64,000 nt of DNA from Quillaja saponaria (GCA_029379385.1 CM055608.1:22752350-22816349); one strand, 5' to 3'. Counted from the first letter of the stretch, positions 1-13,846 are shown. Numbers and translations: made by a program. Notes: generated from the letters alone by a model not told the origin.

Positions 1-111
1 GGCAAATAGGTCATAGGAATTTACGATTGAAGTAGCCTTTATTAACGAACACCATCCACATGATGCAGTAGTAGCTATAGATAATTATGGATTCTTAATA
101 GGAAACCATAC

Positions 112-3100
112 CTGCAGGTGTGCAGAACGCAGGTCTGCTCCACAAAAGCTACAATCTATCAAACAAGCATCTGAAAAATAGAAACCAAATTAAAATGTTT
201 TCTTGGGTAGTTTTCACTCCAAGTAATATAGACAACGCATGTAGTGCTTTTATTTGTTTACAATTATAAGCAACCGAAAAATGTGGCACAAAAATAATAC
301 TACGCTGGTTTTTGAAAGAAATGGAACTATGGAACTAAGCCTCAATATCCGCCAAATGAGTTTCTCATTAATTCACAGAAATCGAACTATGAATTAAAAT
401 ATATGATATGCCTAGTTTTGGTTGATATATCATGTCTAGATATTATACTTATATTCCTGTATCTTTTTAACAGGTTCACTCACCAATCCAAAATGCCATT
501 CTTTACAAACCATGCTTAATGATAGCTTCAATGAGTCAAATTCACAATGATTCAGAAAGAACATTCATGTTTCTTTCTGTCTATAAATGCAAATTGAAGA
601 GGCAGTGAAATTCCCAACCATGTACTCTACAACACTAAATACAAAGAAGAAAATGATAACCACCGATAAATTTCAAGATTGCAAACAAATCCAGATTCCA
701 GACACCATTATGTGTTTGGTAGTAATTTTATTAGTGAAAACACAAATGATCCATGTGGACTGACACATGCAAGATCATGGAACCTTCAAATATATACTGT
801 AACTGTGCAGCAAAAGTTGTCAAATAAAGATCAAAAGATCAGACACAATGAAAGAATAATGATTGCCTTGAAGATTTGCACTCTGAAGGCAAGCACCAGC
901 TAAAAGAGATCCACGAAGATTTGCCCCAGTAAATTCACATCTTTCCTAGGCAAGATGAAACAATCAGAAGCAAAACAGCATGATATATATAATTAAAATA
1001 AATAATACAATTCCAAGTGACTTACTCACGCAAAGTTGCATTGTGAAAGATGGAGCCCTCAGCATCCACATCCTGATTGACACATGCAGATTCAGGTTAA
1101 TGAACACAAATGTTGAAGTGGTGAACAATAGAAAACCATACAGTTTCATATCCACACAACTATTAATCACATAAAGGTCCTAACTCAAATGACCAGACCT
1201 ATACAAACAATTGACCAGACACATGGCACTACAAATTTTCAAAAGTAAACCTGCCAAAGTGACACAAAATTTCACAAAACTTTACACTGATATTATATAT
1301 GAGCTTCTTTTTATTTGGCCAATATACAAGCTTCAGTTCATCTAGGGATGGACCCTACAAAGTGATGCATGAGGTGAGTTCAGACCATATGAAACATTAA
1401 CTCAAGAATAGCCCAAATAAGATTTAGGATATGCTTGAAATCACCCTATCTTTCCACGAGACCAGATTGGTCTGGATAAACTCATCAAGTTGCTGACCAA
1501 GTAGTAGTACAATGTAGAAAACCTACCCGGAACTTTGCACATTGAAGGTTTGCACGTGAGAAGAACACACTTTTAAGACATGCATGGCTGAAATCCACGA
1601 ATGACAAATCCTGAAAATTCATAAAAGAGACATTATCAGAGGGAATGATATTAGTGATATTTCTTTCATTTTTTTCATCACTCAATACTGCTGAAGAGTT
1701 ATGACATAAGCTTTTAGGCATGTCCAATATAGAAGTAGTTATTCTCACATAAATTTTTTACTCAAGAGAAGTGCCTTAATATGCTTACCTCATCTAAACT
1801 AGTTATACCACATTAGTGCTTTTTCTGCCAACTTGGTGAGTTTACAACTTTCTATTTCCAAGAGAATTGCCCACATAGAATAAGCAAAATGCAGAGAAAA
1901 ATATATCTACCAAATGGCTAATAGGAAATTATTAAATGATACTTCTTCAGAACTCGAATTTGCAGAAACTTGTGTATTTATACATCAAGGTGTGGTATAA
2001 AACATGGCCCAAGAACTTACCAGTTTGGAGAGATCAAGACCAGAAAGATTAACTCCTCGGAATCTGACTCTCTCGGACTGTATGCACTTGATGATATCAG
2101 TACGTGTCAATTCTGCATCTAATTGGTCATCTTCCTTCTTCTTATTCAGTACATCATGAATTCCATCTATTAGCCCCTGAAATATCAAAATAAAGTTGAC
2201 TACTCTTGTTTGTTGCAAATATTGGCATTTCGTGGCATTTGATGTAATGAAAAAGGTACACTCAAGATGGAAGAGAAGTAAGTATTCTCCAGTTAACTTG
2301 AAAAGGAAAAATAAGAAAAATTTGCTGATTTTAAGTGAAAAAGATGAACAGGGAAGAAAATAAAGGTTTCAGTAAGGCATGAACAGTTTCGGTTTATGGA
2401 AGGTTAAGACACAGGTATACAAGGGGTGAAAGGGCAGCCAGATTGGTTTCTAAAAGCTAGAATTTGTAATGGCTGGATTTTTGAAGCATTTCACATTATT
2501 AACGTTCAAATGTGATAGAAAAAGAAGATAAACAAGTTACTCACAGACACCAAGGGATCACAATTAGAATTGAATTAGATCATATAATTATGAAAAATAA
2601 GGCTTTATAACTTCTGAAAACACGTCTCTGCTGAGGATTATTTAAAAATACGATGTCTACTAATTTCTCAAATAAAACTAAATTAAAAAACTTCTTGTAA
2701 AATTTGAATACCGTGACAGCATAAAATCCATGGCCAATTCAAAAAAACATAAGGTTCATGTCCAAGATAAACCCATCAAACAAGATAATTAAAAAGAAAA
2801 GGAAAGGGCCAGGTTATGTCAAAAAAGTGGTAAATCATCAAAGTTTCAATTCTGACCTGTTCAACTTATCAATCAAGACGTTATTTCACATAACATGAAG
2901 AAATGAAATTGGCATTACCAAACTATGGTACAAATGCCAACAAAAATCACAAATCAACGAAAGGTAACCTACTATAGGTCTAAATGAAACTGATAGAATC
3001 TTAACCAATTGGAAGAGAGCACAGCTTACAAGTAGCTGATAGTACTCTGCCTCCCGCAACAGCTCTGTGTATTCAGATTCTTTTAAAGTGGGAACTACAC

Positions 3101-4291
3101 CATCCCTTAACCAATTGAGAATGTGACGAAAGTGTTTTCCATCCCTGTCAACAAATACATATGCCTGCAATAACTCAACACAGAAGAAAATATCCAAGGA
3201 AATTATTGATCAATGGCACCTCAACCAATGATAGTAAAGCATCAATTATAGTCTCTAATAAGGATTCCATAAACATATTTAGTACAAAAGAAATGAATTA
3301 AATTCTATTGGAGGAGACCGAGCCACTTTGGGAACAGTATAGATAAAGGATGTTTTATTCAAGTCTTGTTAAATAAAGATAAACAAGCTGAGAAATCAAA
3401 ATTTGTAAAAACTTACATGAAGAATAAATGATGTAAATTGCTATCAAATCCATGAACTTGTACACCAAAGATTATTAGCTCTCTCAGACTCTCGCAATTT
3501 CTACTAACAATGCAAGGCTACGCCTATATTCTGAAACCCACCCACATTTTAAAGATATGCTTAGCTGTGAGAAGGTACACCACTCATTCAAAATCTAACG
3601 AACCTAATCTACATGATTCTAGAAGAAACAACCAAAAACCAATTACAAAGAGAGATAGAAAGCTCTACTTTCTCAGGGTCTTCACAGAGAGTATGGCGAC
3701 CACTGAACATAGCAGCAAGCATTGAATCAGGCTCGCACTGAGTCAGTGTATCAGCAGTGGTGCAAAATTTCTTTCCCCCTACAAATATACTCACATTAGT
3801 CACAGAAATTCAGAAAAAAACAATCACCAATTAATTACAAACATAGTCACGAGATTCAAAAATCTCTATATATCAAATATCATACAAGATTGATACTAAT
3901 TATATCAAAATTGCTCCATTTGGCTACTCTGAAATCACAGAGAAAAGAAATGAAGACATCATGTGTATGTGAAGACACCAGATAAAGGTTCTAGATACAC
4001 TAAACGAGTAAAATAACAGCAAATCAGAAATTGGCTATAGCCCAAGTAATGTTTTTTCTATTCGTTACAATTTTTGAACCAAGAAAAGCAACACGGTACG
4101 TAAATTAAATTATTTACTTTTCTTTCAGTTTTCTGGGCAACCAAGCACAGAGCCTGCGAGCACCAGGATTCTTCCTAAGAAGTTCAACTACTTACTAAAA
4201 CGATGCCTCTTTCAACGAATCTGAATCAGAGAATAGAATGTAAGGGCTTACCTATGTTGAGCCGAACCAGAGAAGACGCGTCCTTCTCCAT
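112..4291 (-). CDS. FIP2: FIP2-like BTB/POZ (KCTD-type) and pentapeptide-repeat protein, 3' partial
   Basis: The family joins an N-terminal potassium-channel-tetramerisation-type BTB domain to a C-terminal pentapeptide-repeat helix; Arabidopsis FIP2 was named for interaction with a formin, and related proteins act as CUL3 adaptors. Coding exons (complement): 4252-4291, 3669-3778, 3030-3164, 2021-2176, 1527-1610, 1026-1072, 867-940 and 112-170. They join in phase to 235 residues; the family is about 290, so roughly 55 C-terminal residues lie beyond base 1. The start ATG (4289-4291) gives MEKDASSLVRLNIGGKKF, the classic T1/BTB opening. BTB spans about residues 8-100, with 'FRHILNWLRDG' and 'EAEYYQLL'. 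Pentapeptide repeats (A/C-N/D-L-x-x) run from about residue 130. One intron (complement 171-866) starts with GC rather than GT, and phase demands it. No internal stop was seen, so the gene looks functional. Recognition rests on recalled family sequence. Confidence 0.9.
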
Positions 4292-4430
4292 TTCGCAGAA
4301 TTAGAGAGAGAGATGAGAGGAGGAGAGAGAGAGGTCCTGGCTATGGCAGTGATGATTCAGATTCTTCCCTTTCTCTCAGTTGAAAATTTTAACAAATTTA
4401 CTTTTTCTTTAACAAAAATATAAAATTAAA

Positions 4431-4620
4431 ATTTCATTGGGCCAGGGTTTTATTTGTTTACAAGAAAGTACGGCCCATTAAAAGGGGAAGTGACTGTTGG
4501 GCCTTATTCCAAGTTAAGGGAAGGTCAAATTACACTTTTGAGACTTAAGTGATTTAATTGTTTCTTCATTTAAGTTACTATATTTATAAAAAAAAATTAT
4601 TAGTTTGTTGTGCTTTCTTT
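4431..4620 (-). promoter_or_regulatory. FIP2-like gene proximal promoter with TGGGCC/GGCCCA motifs
   Basis: The sequence 140-330 bp upstream of the FIP2-like ATG holds TGGGCC (4438-4443), GGCCCA (4472-4477) and TGGGCC (4498-4503). These are the site II-type motifs common in promoters of plant housekeeping genes. A pyrimidine-rich stretch in transcript sense (4303-4335) lies between them and the ATG and probably belongs to the 5' leader. The whole segment is repeated at 5399-5583, beyond an inserted LINE fragment. The promoter role is inferred from position and motifs. Confidence 0.5.
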
Positions 4621-5398
4621 TATTTTTATTTTTTTTATTACAACTGAAAGAAACTCTAAGAATTAAAATGGCAATCTTGCATTGCCAAGCTACCTCGAAA
4701 TAATTTGCTTCAAAAGTGAGGCGAAGCACTGTTGGAAGATAAACCCATTTAATCTCACTCTCACTAACATTCAAATCCAAGTTTTTTAAATAGTCAGCAA
4801 CTTCGTTTCCTTCTTGATGAATATAGGTTAAGTTAACCTCACAGTCTAAACCCAATAAGCGACGAATATCACAAATGAGGGGCTTGTAATCATTGTTGCA
4901 GCAATCTTCTTTTTTCACAAGATGAATTACTGCTTGGGAATCCACCTCTGCCCATATTTTTCTGAAGTCACTTTTCCAAGTGGCTAGTAAACCCAATCTC
5001 TGAGCCCATAATTCAACTTTCACGAAACAATACCATCCTATTTTCTTGGCAAAACCAAACATTCAATAACTCCAGCTGCACTAGCTAAACCCGGGTTGCC
5101 TCTTGAGGCTCCATCCATGTTGAGTTTCACCCAATTATCCGGAGAAACACTCCCACCTTACCCAAATATTATCCGTACATCTATCAGGTTCCAAACTGGA
5201 ATAAGTCCTTTCAGCACACTCAACTTCCATCAAATACTTATGCAAACTACTCTCAGGGGACCGAGGCCATTGAAAAGTTTCCTGGAAAACACTCAAATTC
5301 CTCCAATTCAAGAGCTGCCAGCATGCAATTCCTAACAAGCAGGACCAGTTCACGACAGCCACCTTGTACTTACTCTCCAAGTTACTATATTTATACAA
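4621..5398 (-). mobile_element. 5'-truncated LINE fragment encoding an RNase H-like domain
   Basis: Read on the minus strand this encodes the RNase H domain found at the end of plant non-LTR retrotransposons. It opens with 'WVKLNMDGASRGNPG' (near 5080-5130), continues with 'KVELWAQRLGLL' and 'EVDSQAVIHL' (about 4915-5020) and ends with 'IHQEGNEVADYL' (about 4790-4830). A frameshift separates the first block from the rest, so it is dead. A T-rich run at 4610-4640 is the poly(A) tail in element orientation, which puts the 3' end at the left. The reverse transcriptase is missing. The fragment sits between two 185-190 bp direct repeats. Confidence 0.75.
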
Positions 5399-5583
5399 AA
5401 TTCATTGAGCCAGGGTTTTATTTGTTTACCCGAATGCACGGCCCATTAAAAGGAGAAGTGACTATTGGGCCGTGTCCAAGTTAAGGGAAGATCAAATTAC
5501 ACATTTGAGACTTTGTGATTTTATTGTTTCTTCATCTAAGTTAGTATTTTAGAAAAATTCAATTAGGTCATTGTGCTTTCTTT
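5399..5583. repeat. Second copy of the FIP2 promoter segment (direct repeat of 4431-4620)
   Basis: This segment matches 4431-4620 in the same orientation with scattered substitutions and small indels. Both copies share 'GCCAGGGTTTTATTTGTTTA', 'CGGCCCATTAAAAGG' and 'TTGTGCTTTCTTT'. The pair brackets the LINE fragment exactly, so it looks like an exceptionally long target-site duplication or a repair-associated duplication. Confidence 0.8.
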
Positions 5584-6660
5584 TTAATAAGAGTAATACA
5601 ATTAAGCAACAAAAGAGACTAATGATTTTAATTATTATGACTAAAAGTCCTTGTTATGGATCTTATACGAATTAATAAGATTTGAACTCCTGGCCTCTTG
5701 AAAAAAAAAAAATAATTGTTATCCCTTTAACAAGTTAGTTAATTGATTAATTGACTTGACTTATACATGTTAGGTTTTAAATTAAATAAAAAATTGATTA
5801 AGTGATAAAATTCTATACGAAAGTTACTTCTCAAAAATATATTTTGATATTACTAGTGTTTTCTTGGTCTTTAATTTCCTTCTCTATATATTTTTATTAT
5901 AATAATAAAATTAGTTGTTCATGTTAATCTTTTTTTTAGATAATTAAAAAAATAATTAAGATTTAAAATGTTAGTAAAATTAAATTAATATTAAAAAATT
6001 TAAAAATTTTAGTCATCATTGGTTACCAAATATTAAATTTGGAGTGGTTAAATTTCAAATACTCTTAGTTATTGTATCCAAACAAAAAAAATATAAATCA
6101 TATTGAAATTCTTGAACAATGAACAACCAAAGCTATTACTCAATAAAAAAAATAAAAAAAAACCATTAATGAAAGATGTAAAAATTCAAGATACATATAC
6201 TGGATGAAATGGTTGATGCTATATGCTTCAATAACAAATCATTGGTAACTGAATAGCTTAGCTAAAATAAATAAATTTTTCTCGATGAGTTTTGTCAATT
6301 GAAAAATCCATATGGATAATACAAATTATGATAATATTCCAACAATTGGTGAATTTGAAAATGAATAAATATCAAATTTTAGATTTCAACTCCCTCATCT
6401 AAACAAATCTATTTTGACAAAGTCAAATAAAAAATGATGGTTTGGAACCAAATTGAGATTAAAGTGAAAGTATAATGATTCAATTGAAAAAAATTAAATA
6501 CAATGACCTAGTTGAAAATAAAATAAAACTACAAGGAGCTAAAATGTAATATAGAATCATGATTCATGTAGAGAGGAAATGGAATTAGGGACGAGGCACC
6601 AAGTGTTGCATGAATATGCCAACGTGGCAGCTATTGAACCTTGACACGTTTCAGCCACCC
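5584..6660. other. AT-rich intergenic DNA
   Basis: I see no coding exon, RNA gene or clear repeat here. The stretch is mostly A/T runs. The part near 6620-6670 is richer in G+C and probably contains the promoter of the downstream DUF639 gene: an ACGTGGCAG motif near 6622 and a TATTAAA at 6664-6670, about 80 bp before the ATG. Confidence 0.5.
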
Positions 6661-6744
6661 TCCTATTAAACGAAGCTTTTGCAATTCTGTGTATCCCAGA
6701 CAGCAGCAGATGCAGAGAGAGAAAAAGAAGCCAAGACGGTGATA

Positions 6745-9700
6745 ATGACGAACCTTAAGCACCTATCCTCCGCCGCAAACGACGTCGTTCGCCAATGTGC
6801 ACTGTAATCCTTCTCTTCTCTCTACCTCCCACATTTTTCATGCAAGTGCCTACGTTAGCAATATAAGAATATGTATGAAGCAAGTGTAATTGTTTTTTCA
6901 AATTTGTATTATTTTCTTATAATTTTTCCATTGTATAGAAAATTAGAACATGGGTTAGTTATAATTTGGTTAAATATAAATTGTACCAACAGGAAATTGG
7001 ACACTTCTGTGGATAAATTGGTGGAAGAATTTGAAGTTGGTTGGAAGCCTGAAATAGGTAACCATGGGAGAAAACTGGTAGAGTTTTGCAGTGCAAAAGC
7101 TCTGTGTGATATGTGCCCAAACATAGAGGAAAAAATTAGCGATGGGTCATATAGCCGGTTCACATTTGACATGATGCTAGCTTGGGAGATGCCTGAGTAT
7201 ACAGATGACGAATCTACCACGGTGCACATTTTTTTATCCTTTCAATCTATATATAAATTTATAAATATAAATCTGAAATTCTAGTTTTGGATTCCTATGT
7301 TATTCTTTTCAAATTGTTGCTCTATGTGTTAGTCAGTACTGTAGACATGCCAGTACACACTTCAATTGTTTCAGACTCATGTAGTAAGTTGTTGAGATTT
7401 GGCAATGGTTTCTAATAAGCATAAGGTGCAGTCCGTAGTATAAATAAACAAATGGAAACCAGAGAATATCAAACTTTGCACTTTGAAGTCTATACTGTTT
7501 TAGTGATAATTCTACTTTTGGAGAAAAAAGGACAACAAAGAGATTGAGATATATATAGTATTTTGATAGTTGTATCTTTGTACGGTACATGTTGAGAAGA
7601 AATGCCACAGATTGCTAATTGAAAGTAAAACCTTAAGATGCTGTAACATGTATAAATGCCGCCTGTCCTATAGAGTGTAGACTGTGGGGGGATCTATAAG
7701 GTAAAACATAGGAGTAGCTAAGTGGAGGATATTGTGATTGAAGATTAAATGTGATTGATACAGCAGTAGTAATAGAATAAGAAATGGGTTTTAGAAAAAA
7801 AAATTAAATAAATAATCAACTGAACTAAAATTATAAAGCCAATAAGTATGATCAGATGATTTCTCAAATTGCTCAAATCTTCAAGGGATGCAAGTAATCA
7901 GATCTACACAGCTATAACTAACATGCATGAATTGTTCCCGCTTATAATAGCCTTCTTGTTACCCTGGATAACTAATATTCTGGGCAAAAAGGGAGTGCGG
8001 TTACTTCGAAAAGCCTAATTCAGAAGTCACTGACCTACTGCACAAGCTTATATATAAGTTCCTTCGGTGTTACTTGCTTTGTCAATTTTGCAATTTGAAA
8101 ATGGAGTGAAATATTTGAGCAATAGTATGCACAATTACTTTTTCATTTTGCTAAAAAAGGTGGAAACCGGAAAGGCTGATACAAACCTGCATTTATTTCT
8201 TGTATAAGATGGATTGGGTCTCTCTTTTATGTTTCTGTAAGTGTATTATTATTATTATTATTTTGTCTAATCATTTCTTAGATTTGAGATTTTCAGGAGT
8301 GTGTGGCTAAGGAGAAAGAAGAGAGAAACATACCTGTCCAAACAACTGATCCAGAACAAGATGAGATCCTTCTTTTCTATTCAGATCTCATGCCCCTCCT
8401 TGTAAGTGAATGCTGTTTCTCCATTATTTGATATTATGAAATACCAACTAGTAAGTATTGCTTTGCTCAATTTTTTTCCTTGTGCAGCAAGCAAACTTGA
8501 AAAGTGTTAGAAAAACTTAGTTACAAATTAGGAAAGATAAGGCAGAGGAAACTCCTGATTTCCTTAATTATAAGATGTTACCTTGACTCGGTATTTTTGT
8601 TTGGGAAGAATGGGTTTCTATTCAGTCTTCACCAATTCAAGGTTTCTGACTGCAAGTGAGTGAACTTATTCTTCCCTCTTCAGTGAGGGAACCTAATGTC
8701 CTTGTTGAATTAAGAGTTCATGTTATAGTCGATAGTTGCCTTTCTATCAGGTGTTCTTAGTCTACCTCAATACTTTCTTTTATACTCGTATTACAATTAC
8801 TGTTTTCCAGGTTAATAACAAGCCAAATGTTGGGGAAGATGCATTTGTGTGGTTGGCGTCACTAGTTCCATTAGCTGCAGATGTTGTAAATGGAAGGTTC
8901 ACATTTGAAACTCTAACAGCACCAACTGGAAACAGGCTACATTTTCCTGCTTATGACAAGCTCTTGAAAGAAATTGACAAGTAATGCCTCTGACATTAAA
9001 TGGTTTTTCCTATTTACTTGTAAAGGCATGCGAGGCAACATTTTTAGTGCTTGGGTACTTATATGATTATTAGGAAAGAAGGGAGATTGGTAAAGGTAGT
9101 GCTTATATGTAACAGAATTAGAGCATCTCAAATTCTTATCTTGATCTGAATGCGGTATAGACATGATATACCAAATTTTGTTTTAGGACCCATAAGTTGA
9201 CACTAGACTTATGCTAGAAATCGTGATGCCTGTGTTTCCTTTCGCATATAATAGTATACACCACTCTAAGGAACCTGACAATGTGGGTGGTGGTCAACGC
9301 ATATAGTTGCACTGAGGAAATTCAATTAGAAATTTCTCAGTATTTTATTTGGTGAATAGGATGTCAGAACTAGACTATTATTGAGGCATGAACACAGAGG
9401 AAATAATCTAGGAATGTAGCCTGTCAAAGTGTTGTTCTTTAGACAAATTGTTAAGATATATGTCACTTTGAAAAAGAGAAGAATATCGCCACCCTGTTGG
9501 GGATTTTGGATGGGGGATGGATCTTCGTTATTCTAGCATGTTGATATGAATCACTGTATAGTGGATGTCAAAATTGAGTTTCTTTTTTCTTTTTTCATTT
9601 AAATTTGTGGCTAGATGTACAAGACATTTGCAAAAACAAGCAACCCCAAAAGACGCGGAGCTCGCTGATGACGAATATATATTGCATGTGGAGGGAACAG

Positions 9701-12393
9701 CCGGCTCACAGAGAGTAGTTCGCCATATCGGAGGAACGAGTTGGCCTGGTTTGTTGTTGATTAATCTAACCAGATTAAGTGCATAAGTTGAAAAGTTATT
9801 AATTTTATTTCTTTTTGTGCTGGATTTCCTTACTCGAAGTTGGTCATATTCTCTAGGTAGGCTTACTCTGAGCAATTATGCTCTTTACTATGAGGCATCA
9901 GGAGTAATAACATACGAAGATGCACTAAAAATAGACCTCGCTAAGGACATTGAGCACACTCTGAAACCAACTGCAACAGGGCCCTGGGGTGCTCCACTCT
10001 TTGACAAGGCTATAATTTACGAGTCTCCTGAATTGTAAGGCTACTTGCAAATACATGAAGAAACTAGTATATAGCAGTTACCCTTATTTATTTTGAATTG
10101 TATTCTCTTATGTTTTAAGATGTAGATATTTCTGTTAGTAAAAAGGAAATGTAAGACATGAAAGCACCTAAAGTGTCCAACTTAAACATTACCTACTACA
10201 TAGAGTCAATCAAAATCACCAACAACTATGCATGATTTATAGAAGGACCACAATCTATCTAAATTCCATCTTATTATGTGTATGAAAAATGTCCAAATCT
10301 AGAGCTCGACACTGGGTGCTTGATATAGCTATCTAAACATCTTTAAGAGTAACTTTATCATTGTTGTTTTTTTTGGTACACGTAATTTTGTTATTGTTAT
10401 GGTTGTTTTTTGTTCCAAATGGGGTAAATATATCACACGTCTATGGTTGGTAATTTTGTTTTGTCTTGGTATAATTTTAATATGGACTACTTTTTGTTCT
10501 GGGTTTTCTAGATCAGAAGGAGTCGTACTCGAGTTTCCAGAACTTACAAGTTCCACAAGACGTGATCATTGGCTGGCTCTAACGAAAGAAATAATGTTAA
10601 TGCACCAATTTTTGTCAAAATACAAGGTGGAAGATCCAATACAAGCATGGGAGATGCATGCAAGAACAATATTGGGGATCATAAGGCTTCATGCAGCAAG
10701 GGAAATGCTAAGAATATCGCCCCCTACTCCTACAAAGTTCTTGATATTTTCCTTATTCGATGAGATACCAAAGGGAGACTACGTGCTAGAAGAGCTAGCT
10801 GAGAGCCTTAAGAAGGTCAATCGTGGACACCCGTGCAACGCAAGTTCAATCCTGAGGAGTATGAATATGACACGGTCTATAATCTCTGGTGCAGAAGTAA
10901 AACAAGTTGCTGAGGAGTCTAAAAGTGTTAGTGGTTTAGATGCCACTACTCCGTCCTCATTAGAGACTGCTATTAAACAAGCTAGGGAGGAAGAAAAAGA
11001 AGTTGCCATTGCCAAAGCTACCACAGAAGAATTGAAAGGAGAAGGAATTAGTGACAGTACTACTGTTCTCATGGTAAGAAGCAGTTGACCTATAGTACTA
11101 CAGGAGAATCATTATATTGATTCATGATTTCTTGTTGAGCATGAATAGATGGCACATGTTTTCTCCAACTTTTAGAGAACATATTAATTTTGGCTTCATA
11201 CATCAATTTGGCATGCCATTATAGGAAAATATTACTTATTCAATCTCATGGAAGATAGGTGCATGGTCAGATAAACTTTTGAAGATGTTATTAATGGCTT
11301 CAACCATTCTGTGTTGAGTTGCATATTTATTGGGGTTCAGTAAAGGGAAATAAAAGTATGGTTATTCTCACATGTATTGTCTCATTCTCATGGATTTTGT
11401 TGAATAGGAGTTGCTAAAGCCACTTCAAGGTGTAATGCCTCGGTTTCAAGAAATCCTCACATGGGAAAGACCATTTACTACCCTTGCTGTAATTGCTGTA
11501 TCTCTAGTAATCACTTACAAGTAAGTTGAATCTTTTTCATGCAACCATTTTCTTTTATTAATGATCATTCGAGGTAAGGTGCTTAATTTTTTTAGGAGTC
11601 TGGCAAGTTAGAAAGGAATCTAGATAACAATTTCTAAGCAATGCAGGGAGTGGATCGGCAAGGCAATTGCAGTTTTCTTCTGTTGGGTGGTAGCAAAAAT
11701 GCTACAAGCGAGGCAAAAACGATTAAATGAGAAATGCAATGAGATAGTAGTATGCACAGCTTCTGAGCAGTCTACCATGGAGAGCATTGTGTCAGCTCAA
11801 CAAGGATTGTACACTGTTCATGATATGGTGCAGTTAGCAAACATAGCAATACTAAAAATATGGTCAATACTGATCTCGAAGGCGCAAAAGGTACTCTCGT
11901 CACTGTGACATTTAATCTTATACATTTCTGGAATTAGCTAAAAGTGTATTCAAAATTAGAATATATGCTAATCTTGTGAAGTCCAGGAAAGAACCACTTC
12001 AGTGAAAAATATTTCTATTTTGTAATGGAATTGGTATAATGGTACAGTAGACATGAAAACTGAAAACCAGACTGAACTGGCCAATTGGACTGGTTCAACC
12101 GTCAACCAGTCTGGATTTTGATATTAAATTAATCATATTAGCTTATGTTCCTGTTGTGCATGCAGCAAGCAGATATGGTAATGGTAGCTCTCAGTCTGTC
12201 AGCGATCTTAGTGGCAGTAATTCCGGTTAAATTCATCATTATGGGTGGAATATTGTATAGCTTCATAATGACATCGAAGATAGGGAATTACACGGGAAAT
12301 AAGCAAGGGAACAGACGGCTGAAAGAATGGTGGGACTCAATTCCAGTCATTCCTGTTCGAGTTGTAGACAAGCTTCCTGACACTCCTGCATAG
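6745..12393 (+). CDS. DUF639 family protein (uncharacterised plant membrane-associated protein), complete
   Basis: Ten exons join in phase to 673 residues: 6745-6803, 6993-7221, 8297-8401, 8811-8980, 9615-9748, 9857-10034, 10512-11073, 11408-11520, 11647-11890, 12166-12393. The product matches the plant DUF639 family (Arabidopsis At5g23390 type) along its length, with the hallmark blocks 'SRFTFDMMLAWEMP', 'FTFETLTAPTGNRLHFPAYD', 'RVVRHIGGTSWPG', 'TSSTRRDHWLALTKEIMLMH' and 'RTILGIIRLHAAREMLRISP'. Two or three hydrophobic segments lie near the C-terminus (about residues 501-516, 519-535 and 603-633), so membrane anchoring is likely. The family has no assigned reaction. The start is the first ATG after a TATTAAA and gives MTNLKHLSSAANDVV; all splice sites are GT-AG. 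No defect was seen. The family call is firm and the function is unknown. Confidence 0.9.
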
Positions 12394-13846
12394 TTAGTTT
12401 AAACATCTCATGCAGGTCTTGTATTGCTTTTGATATCATCTAGTGTTCCCTGATAATGTATTGCCATCATGTATGTAAGTAATTAATAAGGAAAGATAAC
12501 TGAGTGTACTGTGAAAAACTTTCTTCTAGTGCTGGCATGTAATATATTTATTGCTACTTTTGCAATAATATCACTTCACGACTTGAATGGTGGCTATAAT
12601 AGGAGCAGCTTTTTCCTTTCTTACATCCTAGTCCTTCCATCTCTGATCTCAGATTGAGATTTGAAGTCTACAATTTCATCTTCAGACTGCAATAAGTTGT
12701 CCCTTGTTCACTACTCAATAGGGACAACTTATAGTAGTGAATGATGGACAAATTGTATTTTCAAACATCCATAGATCAAATATTGATGGAGACCCTAACT
12801 TCTCACTTGTAGAGCCCACTAACAAATAAGGTCTCCAGGGCTGTAGGCGAACTCTTTATGAGTTTGAATTTTTTTTTTTAATGTCAGTGTGAATACTTTT
12901 ATCCAACACATGATTTAGGAAGGGTAATTGATTGATGGGATCATAACTAGGGGAGCAATAAGCCGAGCTTTAAGCCAAACAACCTATTAGATAGTCATTT
13001 AAGTAATTTACTATTAAATTAAATTACAATTTATATTATTGTTTGTGTATAAATATATTTATTACAAATTTATATATATATAATAAAAGAAAATATTAAA
13101 AGAGCCGGGGTTTGAAAAGATTGATAAAGCTTATTATATTAAATAAGCTCAAAATAAAACTTAAAATTGACTCTTTTTTAAATGAGTCAAGCTCAATCTT
13201 AGCTATTAACAAGTTACTCACGATGTATTCACGAACTAATTTGTCTCATTGTTACCCTTAATCATGACCATGTGAATATAATTTATTCCGATTAGGCTTA
13301 TTTGTATAATTTTATTTTTTTTAGCATGATTGGTGTATTAGTCCACAAACCCACCCAAAAACTGATCAAATTCAAATTGAATTGGGAAAAAAATGAAAAA
13401 TGAAAAAAAAAAGTTCAATCGGCCATATAGTTACATATAATCTTAAAAATATTTTATGATCATTTATTTAATTAATTAATTTTTAGGATGATTTAAGTTT
13501 TTCTTTTAGGATGAATTTGTTTAAAATTATTTATATTAAAATAAAAAAAAACATTTGAGCATGCAGCTAGTATATACAAAGATGTAAATTAATTGCACGT
13601 AACATTATTTGAGATCAACACCATCTCTATAAAGATCTAATTCATAGAGAGTTATGAATGAAGGTCTTTTTTTTTTTTGATTTAGCTGTCAGGTCATGTA
13701 TACGGTTTTCTCCCCTAATTAATGTTTGATCATCAAGGAATTCCTAATCAGAAAAGGAAATAACTTTGAAATTGCTTTCTTGATCCCTAAGCAATTAGAA
13801 CACTGCAAAATTTCCTTTCCCAATGTCACAAGGAAATAATTCCCTC
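12394..13846. other. Intergenic AT-rich DNA
   Basis: This holds the DUF639 3' untranslated region (AATAAT/AATAAG-type signals near 12480-12570) and then AT-rich DNA with no coding exon that I can support. A/T-only runs are frequent from 13020 to 13560. The last 100 bp lead into the pyruvate kinase promoter. Confidence 0.45.

Noticed and set aside
5655..5700. tRNA B-box-like sequence near GATTTGAACTCCTGG
   Set aside because: No matching A-box, acceptor stem or cloverleaf could be formed around it.
8471..8520. Alternative DUF639 exon after the acceptor-like GTGCAG near 8487
   Set aside because: It hits a stop within 11 codons, and joining exon 3 to 8811 gives the exact family sequence in phase.
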